Below are positions 46,586 to 54,130 of a stretch of DNA of 64,000 nt, piece after piece. Made by a program: the position numbers and the translations under genes. The DNA lies in assembly GCA_963674575.2 (NCBI GenBank), contig CAXXQT010000005.1, positions 1,674,001 through 1,738,000 on the forward strand, written 5' to 3'. This stretch comes from JAAYAY01 sp963674575. GTDB taxonomy: Bacteria; Planctomycetota; Planctomycetia; Pirellulales; Thermoguttaceae. Within the stretch, counting starts at the first letter, position 1. Each line of letters starts with the position of its first letter. The notes below the pieces were generated by a model, which was given only the letters and a program-made list of their open reading frames with translations, was not told the origin of the DNA and made no database searches.

Positions 46586-47657
46586 GGTTTGCCTCGGACG
46601 TTGAATCTGCCGCTGCTTGTTTTGTTTCAAAGACGTGGACCTTGTTGGTCGTCAGATCGAGAACGATCACACGTCCGGCGCTGTCAACGGCCACGTCGAC
46701 GGCGGTGAATTCATGATCGGAAAGGCTTTCATTCGCCGTTGCCGCGCTGGCGCCGAAGGTCTTTGGGCCGGCCACGACCGATTCGAACTGCCCGTCGGCC
46801 GAAAAGACCTTCACGCGGACCAGCCCTTTCTCGGCCGTCACGAAACGGCCATCGGGAAAGATCGCCATGTTGGCCGGGTTGCAGCATCCGAAGAAACACT
46901 CGATGTCCGCTCCCGACTTGCCCCAGAACAGTTCGAGATTCCCGTCGAAGGAATACGCTTCGATTCGCAGGGCGCCCGGATTGACCACGCGGATCCAACC
47001 GTCGGGATGGATCGCCACGTCGAAGAAGGGGCTGGGAACCGCGAAGGCTGCCTGGTTGTTTTCGTCGTCGTGGTCGCCGATCGCGCCGCGGGGCTCGCCG
47101 TCGAGCGTCAGCCGGTGAACGCGAGCCTGACCGGAATCGGCCGCGAAGACGTCGCCCTCCGCCACCGCGATCGAGGTCAGCCGGGCCCTCTCGCCCAGGG
47201 ACGGCCACGCAGCCAGACGCTGACCGTCTGCGGCGAAAACCTCGACATGATCGCCGAGCCCAACGAAGAGGTTCCCCTCCCGGGCGTGGCCGAGCGGCGC
47301 CACGGCAAGGCACGTGGGCGGCGCTGCCAGTTCGAAGGACCGCAACGGCTGACCTTCATGATTGAAGGCCGCGATCTTTCCGTCGCCGGCCACCAGGATC
47401 TCGTCGCTGGCGCCGACCGCAACGGCAGCGGCCTTCTCCATGGCGCACGGGAACACGTGGGCGTCACGAAAGGCGATCAAGGCGGGGTCGATCTGCTTGT
47501 ATTGGTCGATCTCGTAGTTGAACTCGCTGGGCAGTCCGTTGCCGCCATTGCCGGAACGATCCCCGTTCGAGAGCGACAGGACCGCCACGGCGATCGCCGC
47601 GACAATCACGGCGATCGCTCCGAAACCGGCGGGCTTGACGGCGGTGTGGCGTGGCAT
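46572..47657 (-). CDS. NHL-type beta-propeller, membrane-anchored
   Basis: A 361-residue protein with one N-terminal helix (FGAIAVIVAAIAVAVLSLS) and propeller repeats, e.g. DEILVAGDGKIAAFNHEGQ, SPFFDVAIHPDGWIRVVNPG, FFGCCNPANMAIFPDGRFVTAEKGLVRVKVF and DHEFTAVDVAVDSAGRVIVLD. The FFGCC stretch recalls a Cys pair repeated in related operons. The start (47657) has an AAGGAG motif. It is the third propeller of the operon. Confidence 0.82.
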   Translation of the reverse strand: MPRHTAVKPAGFGAIAVIVAAIAVAVLSLSNGDRSGNGGNGLPSEFNYEIDQYKQIDPALIAFRDAHVFPCAMEKAAAVAVGASDEILVAGDGKIAAFNHEGQPLRSFELAAPPTCLAVAPLGHAREGNLFVGLGDHVEVFAADGQRLAAWPSLGERARLTSIAVAEGDVFAADSGQARVHRLTLDGEPRGAIGDHDDENNQAAFAVPSPFFDVAIHPDGWIRVVNPGALRIEAYSFDGNLELFWGKSGADIECFFGCCNPANMAIFPDGRFVTAEKGLVRVKVFSADGQFESVVAGPKTFGASAATANESLSDHEFTAVDVAVDSAGRVIVLDLTTNKVHVFETKQAAADSTSEANHETP

Positions 47658-47671
47658 GGTCGGCTCCTTCC

Positions 47672-49084
47672 TTATTGCGATCCGGCGGCGAGGTTCAGGC
47701 ACTTCATCCGCGTCAGGTCGCGAAGAATCAGGCGTCCGTCGACCAACGCCATGGGCGCCCAAGCGTCGTGGGCGTCCTCGATCACCTCGGCCTGGGCCAG
47801 GGGGCGGTAGGCCTCGCTCGTCGCCTCGGCGATCGTGAGCCGGCCCTCGTCGTCCAGGAGGATCAGAAGCCCGTCGGCGATCATGTAGGGGCCACGGGCG
47901 AACTTGTCGCGGCCGCTGTTCCACAACTCGTTCCCGTCGAGATCCATGCACACGAATTGGTCACCGCCCGATTTGGTGCGAGCGCCGTAGAGGTGGTTTT
48001 TGTAGAACAGCGGCGTCTGCTGTTCCGACTCGAATCGCTTGGACTTCATCGTGAAGAGCGACTCGATCGACCAGGAGCCGCTCGACTCACGGAGCCGCAT
48101 CATCCTGGCGCCGGCGCCATATCCGCTGGAGAAGAAGATCCGGCCGTCGAAGAGGTCCACCGGCGTGGGGCAGGTGGCCATGTTGCCGACCCAGTCCTTC
48201 GTTTCCCAAAGGACCTTGCCGTCTTCGGCATCGATTCCCACCACGCCGCCGGAGCCGCAGTAGACGTACATTCGCTTTCCGCCTTGCGTCGTGGGCAGGA
48301 TCGAGACGTGGGTCATCTCCCAGTTGCTGACCTTTTCTGACTCCCAGACGATGTCGCCGGACTTCAGGTCGACGGCGATGAGGCAGGCCTTGCCGCACGG
48401 GGCCAGGATGGCGCGGCCTTCGTCGATCACGGGGCATTGGCCGGCGTACCAGGTGGGAACGGCGCTGCCGAATTCCTGGACGAGGTCGATCAACCAGAGG
48501 CAATCACCCGTGAGAACGTTCCAGCAGGCCACATGGCATTTGGGTCCGAAGGAGACGACGAAGTCGCCCGAGACGGCAGGCACGGTTCGCGACATGCCGT
48601 GGTTCTCTTCAATCTCCACCGGATAGCTGTTCCGCCAGATTTCGCGTCCGTCGTCGAGAGAGAAACAACGCATCGTGTCGGCGTCGGCGTCAGGGTCGTA
48701 GTCGAGGACGAAGACGCGACCTTGATCCACGGCGGCGCCGGCATGGCCGGGACCGAGTTCGACGCTCCAGAGTTCCTCGGGACCGCTGGCCGGCCATTGA
48801 CGGGCCAGAGACACCTCTTCCTTGCCGATCCCGTCAAAATCGGGACCACGAAACCAGGGCCAGCGACCTGGCAGCGAGGACGGTTTTCCGTCCAGTTGGA
48901 CGGCTCCGATCGGCTCAGGCGGAGCCGCCTCGGCGTCGCCGATGGTGTCGGGAACGCCATCCTTGCCAGGAAGGCGGGAATCGAATGAAACCGATCGCCC
49001 CAGGGTTACCCACAGAAGCAGGGCAACGGTTCCCAGCACAGCCAGGGCTGAGGGCAACAGAATATCAGCACTTCCCTTTTTCAT
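47672..49084 (-). CDS. PQQ-like beta-propeller, membrane-anchored
   Basis: A 470-residue protein. An N-terminal helix (ILLPSALAVLGTVALLLWVTL) is followed by PQQ-like blades: WPWFRGPDFDGIGKE near 75 is shared with other propellers in the operon (WPRFRGP), GREIWRNSYPV and DGKVLWETKDW are typical blade ends. No catalytic residues of PQQ dehydrogenases were found. ATG at 49084 overlaps the stop of a small upstream frame by 4 bp. Confidence 0.87.
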   Translation of the reverse strand: MKKGSADILLPSALAVLGTVALLLWVTLGRSVSFDSRLPGKDGVPDTIGDAEAAPPEPIGAVQLDGKPSSLPGRWPWFRGPDFDGIGKEEVSLARQWPASGPEELWSVELGPGHAGAAVDQGRVFVLDYDPDADADTMRCFSLDDGREIWRNSYPVEIEENHGMSRTVPAVSGDFVVSFGPKCHVACWNVLTGDCLWLIDLVQEFGSAVPTWYAGQCPVIDEGRAILAPCGKACLIAVDLKSGDIVWESEKVSNWEMTHVSILPTTQGGKRMYVYCGSGGVVGIDAEDGKVLWETKDWVGNMATCPTPVDLFDGRIFFSSGYGAGARMMRLRESSGSWSIESLFTMKSKRFESEQQTPLFYKNHLYGARTKSGGDQFVCMDLDGNELWNSGRDKFARGPYMIADGLLILLDDEGRLTIAEATSEAYRPLAQAEVIEDAHDAWAPMALVDGRLILRDLTRMKCLNLAAGSQ

Positions 49085-49254
49085 GATTCTGGCCACGGGA
49101 GTGGGGGCAGGCAGGGGGCGGCAAGGCATTTTGGAGTGTGTTGGCTTGGGATTTCTGCGCAAGGTGCGCGGATGTCGGTGAACGTTCGGTTGACCCACTT
49201 CAGAAGTGCCAGGCCTTTGAGCTGGCCGACCATGCTTCCGCCGCCGAGAAACAT
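49081..49254 (-). CDS. Possible small leader gene of the redox operon
   Basis: A frame of 57 codons (MFLGGGSMVGQLKGLALLKW...) whose stop overlaps the start of the PQQ-propeller gene by 4 bp (ATGA). That coupling, plus Gly/Leu-rich then Pro/Cys-rich composition, favours a real small protein. A GGAGGG lies too close (2-3 bases) to the ATG at 49254, while the internal ATG (49233) has GGAAG at fair spacing. No family is known; it may be a false frame. Confidence 0.35.
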   Translation of the reverse strand: MFLGGGSMVGQLKGLALLKWVNRTFTDIRAPCAEIPSQHTPKCLAAPCLPPLPWPES

Positions 49255-49257
49255 GGC

Positions 49258-49552
49258 CCTCCGTCCAAGATGGGTAGCCGGAATCCCAGCCTTCTTGAAT
49301 ATCTGCCCGCGGCGCAAAAGTCAAGCCTGTCAAGACTTTTCGTCATATCCAACCTTGTTTCGATGGTGAGAGGGGGGACTGGTCCATTTTTCGGTCAGCA
49401 AGGCGTTTTGGCAAACATGCGTCGCCCGAAGACATAGACCTGTCCCCTTCCTTCACGCCGCTTCCTGGACTCCGTGTTGCCCGAGCAACGCCTTGGGCCA
49501 ACAATGGAGACATCTCACGAATCGTCATTCCTGGTCGGGATCGGGCCCTGTC
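49258..49552. repeat. Upstream region with MITE-like family A, copy 2 (49374-49450)
   Basis: GGGGACTGGTCCATTTTTCGGTC at 49375-49397 and ACATAGACCTGTCCCC at 49431-49446 match the core of the complete element at 59938-60060, but neither terminal repeat is present. The rest of the gap between the divergent redox operon and the SHD1 gene has no coding sequence and should hold both promoters. Confidence 0.68.
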
Positions 49553-50668
49553 ATGAAGCCGCTTTTCGGAAACAAGCTGTTTGTGATCAAATTTCGCAAG
49601 TTGATCGTTTGGCTCGTCATTTCGAGCCTGATTTCCTCCGCCGCCGCGGCAGGGAAAATGCGAACCTGGACCAATGCCTCCGGAGAGCAGCAGGTGGAGG
49701 CGGAGTTTGTGACCCTCCAGAACGGAAAAGTCTGGTTCCATCGCAAGGACGGCCGGGTGGTCAGCGCCCCCCTCGACTCCTTGAGCGAAGCAGACCAAAG
49801 CTATATCCGGGAGGAGATCCGGAAGCGAGAAAAGCAGAAAGGGACCACCGAGAATCCCGCTGACCGCATTCCCTACGCTGCCGGACGCACCATCGCGACC
49901 CTGGCCAGCCCAGCTGTCGACGAGAGCAGCGGCATTGCCTGCTCGCGAGAACTGCCCGGCGCCTTCTGGACTCACAATGATTCGGGGGGAGACGCCTGTC
50001 TGTACTTGTTCGACAGCCGGGGACGCGATCTCGGGGCGTGCCGGCTGGAGAAAGTGGATGCCTTCGATTGGGAGGACCTCGCTTCCTTTCAGCGGAACGG
50101 GAAGAACTGCCTGCTCGTGGGCGACTGCGGCAACAACGGACTTGCCTCCATGATCCACGTGCTCCACCTCGTTGAGGAGCCAAAGCCTGCCGACAAACCG
50201 CAAATTGGCGAGTGGACCGTGCCCGTTGACCAGACGATCTTCTTCACCTTCGAGGACGATCACCGCGACTGCGAAGCCCTTGCCGTGGACTCCGTGGCGG
50301 ATCGAATTTACTTCGCCACGAAGCAGCAGAAGAAGGACACGATGGTCTATGAACTGCCGTGGTCCAAAATTCGCCCGAAGACCGCGGTTTCGGCAAAACG
50401 GATTGCGAAACTTGACATCCCGCCCGCCACGGCCATGGACATCTCTCCGGACGGACGCCGAATGATCATCCTCACCTACAAGGATGCCTACGAATACCAG
50501 CGAGCCGAGAGCGAGTCGTGGAAGGACGCCCTGAAGCGTCCGGCTCGCAAAATCATCCTCCCCGAGCGTATTCAGGGAGAATCGATCTGCTACGGCATCG
50601 ACGGCAAAACGCTTTACCTGACAAGCGAAAAGCGGCCGACGCCGCTCATTGAGGTAGAAGTCGAGTAA
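49553..50668 (+). CDS. Exported SHD1-domain protein
   Basis: A 371-residue protein. A signal-like region (LIVWLVISSLISSAAAAG) precedes an SHD1 domain (RTWTNASGEQQVEAEFV and VWFHRKDGRVVSAPLDSLSEAD), which is common near the N-terminus of planctomycete exported proteins. The rest resembles a beta-propeller or SMP-30-like fold (GAFWTHNDSGGDACLYLF, DCEALAVDSVADRIYFATK, PPATAMDISPDGRRMIILTY). The ATG at 49553 is chosen for the leader. Function is unknown. Confidence 0.8.
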   Translation: MKPLFGNKLFVIKFRKLIVWLVISSLISSAAAAGKMRTWTNASGEQQVEAEFVTLQNGKVWFHRKDGRVVSAPLDSLSEADQSYIREEIRKREKQKGTTENPADRIPYAAGRTIATLASPAVDESSGIACSRELPGAFWTHNDSGGDACLYLFDSRGRDLGACRLEKVDAFDWEDLASFQRNGKNCLLVGDCGNNGLASMIHVLHLVEEPKPADKPQIGEWTVPVDQTIFFTFEDDHRDCEALAVDSVADRIYFATKQQKKDTMVYELPWSKIRPKTAVSAKRIAKLDIPPATAMDISPDGRRMIILTYKDAYEYQRAESESWKDALKRPARKIILPERIQGESICYGIDGKTLYLTSEKRPTPLIEVEVE

Positions 50669-50690
50669 GGGGGCGGAAAACGCCGCCCCC
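50669..50690. terminator. Strong hairpin between convergent genes
   Basis: GGGGGCGG (50669-50676) and CCGCCCCC (50683-50690) pair perfectly over 8 bp with loop AAAACG directly after the SHD1 stop. The next gene is convergent (stop at 50718), so it may serve both directions. Confidence 0.6.
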
Positions 50691-50717
50691 CGATTGTGCA
50701 ATGCAACGAAGTCCGGT

Positions 50718-51302
50718 TCACTCGGGATGGTACGAGAGTTTCGGGTCCAGGCTGTAGGTCCACGGGAGCCCGGCCTTGCGCCAACCGTTCTTCTCGCGCT
50801 GGCCGACGAAAGCGCTGTCCTCATCTTTGACCTTGTCGCCTTCGAAGCCGTCAACAACGCTGTACGCGTTCTTGTAGCCCGCTTCCGTCATCAGGTCTGC
50901 GGCGACGGCGCTTCGCTGTCCCGATCGACACGTGACCAACACAAGCTCGTCGGGCTTCACCAGTTTGGCCACCTCTTCGAGGAACGCCTCGTTGTCAGCC
51001 AGCGAGTAGCGGCCTGCCGCCGGATCCCACCGGCGGGTGGCGAACTTGACGGGCACGCTCACGGCCATGGTCGGGTGACCGACAAACGCATATTCGGCGA
51101 CGGTGCGCACGTCGATCATCTTGATGTCCCGTTGGTTCTTCCAGACATCGTAGGCTTCCTCGGCCGTCAGGTACAACTTGGCAATCGTCTGCTTGCTGGC
51201 GGGGAGATCTTCGTGAACCACCTTCGTGGGAATCGATTCCGCCCGAGCGGCGACGGTGATAGCCAAGGCAACAAACGCGGTGACAAGTCCAGTCTTTCGC
51301 AT
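50718..51302 (-). CDS. Exported rhodanese-like sulfurtransferase
   Basis: A 194-residue protein with a signal peptide (VTAFVALAITVAARA). YLTAEEAYDVWKNQRDIKMIDVRTVAEY is the rhodanese first half; VTCRSGQRSAVAADLM gives the active loop with Cys at ~139. A single domain, hence sulfur transfer or a protein-binding role outside the cytoplasm. The anchored thioredoxin gene lies 137 bp upstream on the same strand, which suggests related thiol chemistry. Confidence 0.9.
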   Translation of the reverse strand: MRKTGLVTAFVALAITVAARAESIPTKVVHEDLPASKQTIAKLYLTAEEAYDVWKNQRDIKMIDVRTVAEYAFVGHPTMAVSVPVKFATRRWDPAAGRYSLADNEAFLEEVAKLVKPDELVLVTCRSGQRSAVAADLMTEAGYKNAYSVVDGFEGDKVKDEDSAFVGQREKNGWRKAGLPWTYSLDPKLSYHPE

Positions 51303-51439
51303 GATGAAAAGTCTCTCGGTGTGGGAATGGAGCTGGAGTACAAACCTCGCGGCCGGCCGCCTCAGGTCGAGCCGGCCGGCCACAGGCCTCCGCCCCGGCG
51401 CGGCGAGGCAGAGGCTACCAGAATGGCACACGCGGCGAG

Positions 51440-51934
51440 CTACCGCAAGAGTTCACGGATTTTACTCTCGTCATGAAGCCCCATGGAACGCTTCACGATC
51501 CGGCCGTCATTGAAGACAAGGAGCGTGGGAAGGGCTTGGACCTCGTAGCGAGATGCAAGCCGGGGATTTTCATCAACATTGACCTTGACGATTCTCGCGC
51601 CGGTGAGATCTTCGGAGACTCGCTCCAGCACGGGGGCCAGACGTTGGCAGGGACCGCACCAGTCGGCATAGAAATCCACCAGGACGGGGCCTTTCGACTG
51701 CTTGAGGATTGCCTCAAAATTGCCGTCATCCCCATGGACGAGGGGGCCGTCCGGAATCGGCATCTCCAGCAAAGCTTCGTCGGCCGCGGATATCTCCGCC
51801 GAAAGAGGCGTGTCCACCGGAGGAATGTTTGCCGGGCAGTTTCCCACGCCGCAGCCCATTCCATAGACAATCGCTCCACCGGCCAGGGCGAACAACATTG
51901 GGGCAAGCCAGTCCATTCGCTTTGCAGAACTCAT
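51440..51934 (-). CDS. Membrane-anchored thioredoxin
   Basis: A 164-residue thioredoxin with an N-terminal hydrophobic anchor (WLAPMLFALAGGAIVYGMG). The active site is WCGPC at residues 92-96, in VLVDFYADWCGPCQRLAP, and the cis-Pro is in QALPTLLVF. It has the canonical Pro between the Cys and would reduce extracytoplasmic disulfides. Additional Cys residues occur near the anchor (GCGVGNC). Confidence 0.92.
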   Translation of the reverse strand: MSSAKRMDWLAPMLFALAGGAIVYGMGCGVGNCPANIPPVDTPLSAEISAADEALLEMPIPDGPLVHGDDGNFEAILKQSKGPVLVDFYADWCGPCQRLAPVLERVSEDLTGARIVKVNVDENPRLASRYEVQALPTLLVFNDGRIVKRSMGLHDESKIRELLR

Positions 51935-52390
51935 CGCGTATCTCCTTTCAAGCGTTGTTTTCGAAATCGGCCAGCCTAGGCCGCAGGTTTCTGTTCTCTC
52001 GATGCGCCAACCCGCCTGTTGGTTACATCCCCAGCCATCGGGGGGGCAAAGTGCAATGCTGGTATCTTGACCTGCGTGGGGTACAATGCGGTCCCCGAAA
52101 GGGTAGTTTCGAGCTCTACCGCAGGAAGGACGGGTTGTGTTCGGCCAGCCGCCCTTCCGTCGTTTCCGGATGTGAAAGTCCGCACGGCGGATCTTGCTGG
52201 GGACGCGAGATCGCAGACCTCGCCTCCCTCCCCTCTGTCGCGGGGTGGTTTTGCGTGAACTGCGGATTATGCTCCAGGTCCATGTATTGGATATTGTGTC
52301 CTCTCGCTTGGCATCGGTGCTGCGGATGCACTGGCACGGGGTTTGAACGACATTCTTGGGTATCAGAAATCAGTAGATGGGGAGTCCGGA
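51935..52390. other. Intergenic region, no gene seen
   Basis: The 456 bp between the divergent thioredoxin and PEP-CTERM genes hold no frame with homology. Promoters for both genes must be here, but no convincing boxes were found. Confidence 0.4.
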
Positions 52391-53194
52391 ATGAAAAAGG
52401 CGAGTATTGCGGGTTTGCTAACCTTTGTGTTTTGCTTCGCCGAAGCGGCACAAGCGGCTTTGTATTATGAGAACGGGTTCACGACCCAAACAGAAGCGGA
52501 TGTCATCAAAGATTACGGCGGGACGGCCACGTGGGACAGTGCCAATGAAAACGTCGAGGTGGACATCATCGACAACGGCGGGGTCTACACGTACGGACCG
52601 GGGAAGACGGATCTGGGAAGCGCCTTCGGGACTTTCACGCAAAGTGTGGATGTGTACATTGATCCCGAATTGGATGTTGTTGAACAATTCACATGGACCT
52701 GTGAGGTGCTGCTGATAGGAAACACGGATGTTTATACGACATCGGGAGAGTTCGACTTCATGGCTCGCAAGGTGATCCTGGATGACGGATCAACGGAGTA
52801 CAGGCTGGGCCGGAATAGCCAATACGGAGATCTCCCCTATTACTTCGTGGTGGAGGAGGCCGGGTGGTTTACGTTTACAACCGAATGGATCGATGACGGG
52901 ACCACGCTTGTCAACCACAACTACATTTCCCAGAACGGTGCGATTCTCTTCCAGGGAGATTCGGTCAATAGTCCGTACACCAGCGACCCGCTTGGCTATT
53001 CAACAGGCTACACGTGGTTCTTCGGACGCGACACGGAAGACGAAAACGGTGTGGATATTCCCAGTTCACTGACACTCGAATTGGACAATCTCCAGTACGA
53101 AGTCGTCGGAAGTAGTTCCGTTCCCGAACCCTCTTCCTTGCTGATCTGGAGCGGTCTGCTGGGATTCGTTGCCTGGCGTCGTCGTCATGCCTGA
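52391..53194 (+). CDS. PEP-CTERM surface protein
   Basis: A 267-residue exported protein: signal peptide (SIAGLLTFVFCFAEAAQAALYY), a beta-rich middle region rich in Asp, Thr and Tyr (TWTCEVLLIGNTDVYT, YTWFFGRDTED), and a PEP-CTERM tail VPEPSSL, hydrophobic stretch, WRRRHA. The central domain is unrecognised. The start ATG at 52391 has GGAG at 52381. Confidence 0.85.
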   Translation: MKKASIAGLLTFVFCFAEAAQAALYYENGFTTQTEADVIKDYGGTATWDSANENVEVDIIDNGGVYTYGPGKTDLGSAFGTFTQSVDVYIDPELDVVEQFTWTCEVLLIGNTDVYTTSGEFDFMARKVILDDGSTEYRLGRNSQYGDLPYYFVVEEAGWFTFTTEWIDDGTTLVNHNYISQNGAILFQGDSVNSPYTSDPLGYSTGYTWFFGRDTEDENGVDIPSSLTLELDNLQYEVVGSSSVPEPSSLLIWSGLLGFVAWRRRHA

Positions 53195-53293
53195 GCCAGG
53201 TGCCTGAGCATCGCGGGTCGGCCTGCGTTACGTGACCTTGGGCCGCCCGCGACGACCTCGAGATTTGCCATCGGAGGAGAAGGAGGCCGGCTC

Positions 53294-53791
53294 TCACGAA
53301 ACGCGAAGGGTTTGCAGAATTCTCTCGGCCGCCACCGGCACGGTCAGTTCGACCTCGGGCCCCGACAGAGCCTCCAGGAGCGGACCCACGCACTCCTTCA
53401 ATTCGCCGCGGCTCAATTCGTGAACGACGTGGTGGGAACCGGGCTGGAGGACCATAACGCGGTCCTTGTCGAGCAAGGCGACCAGCAGGGCCTTCAATCC
53501 GTCGCGACCGAGCGGAATCAGGGCGGTGCCGGCCACCCAGCACACGTCCCTGTCGCTGTCGGCGAGCGCCTCGACGAGAGGCCCGGCGGCCGACGGGTGC
53601 GCGATTCCCTCCAGCGTCTTGCACGCTTCCCAACGAACGTGCTGGAGCGGGTGTTTCAGAAGATCCACAACCGGCCGCACGGCGGAACCTCCGAGGCGGA
53701 CGAGTTCCTGACGCCCCTTCTGGCGGGCAACGGCGTCGGACGACGAGAGGGCCTGGATGTGGACCTCAACAGAAGCTTGGGGCTGGGACAC
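53294..53791 (-). CDS. HEAT-repeat protein
   Basis: A protein of 165 residues, made of HEAT repeats: QKGRQELVRLGGSAVRPVVDLLKHPLQ, HVRWEACKTLEGIAHPSAAGPLVEAL and DVCWVAGTALIPLGRDGLKALLVALL in succession. The GTG at 53791 is favoured by AAGGA 8-9 bases upstream and because homology begins there; the frame runs on upstream without similarity. It is soluble, likely a protein-binding scaffold. Confidence 0.78.
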   Translation of the reverse strand: MSQPQASVEVHIQALSSSDAVARQKGRQELVRLGGSAVRPVVDLLKHPLQHVRWEACKTLEGIAHPSAAGPLVEALADSDRDVCWVAGTALIPLGRDGLKALLVALLDKDRVMVLQPGSHHVVHELSRGELKECVGPLLEALSGPEVELTVPVAAERILQTLRVS

Positions 53792-54130
53792 GGAGTATTT
53801 CCTTCGTCGCAAGTGGGGTTCGGACGCCCTCGCATTCGGCGAGGTCTTATGAAAAGTGTCGCTCGCAGACGGCCCAGCGGTCGGCTCCGGCCGCCGAAGA
53901 CCGGAGCCCAAACGCCGCCGCATGCCAATTCTACCGGAAAGACCGCTAGAACAGGACCCCTGTTGCAAATCTCATTGGCCAGGAGTACCGGGTCAACATG
54001 ATCTTCGGTGTGACGGCATCGCAGGAGGCCTGCGCGCTGAGCGTCTTGAGACCACGTAGCGGGCGATTTGCAGGTATTCACACACGAAGATAGACTGACG
54101 GAACCCTCCCCTCAATCCAGGAGATTCCCG
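53792..54130. other. Divergent intergenic region, no gene seen
   Basis: The 339 bp upstream of the HEAT and glycosidase-like genes hold only antisense-type frames and no recognisable motif. Confidence 0.4.
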
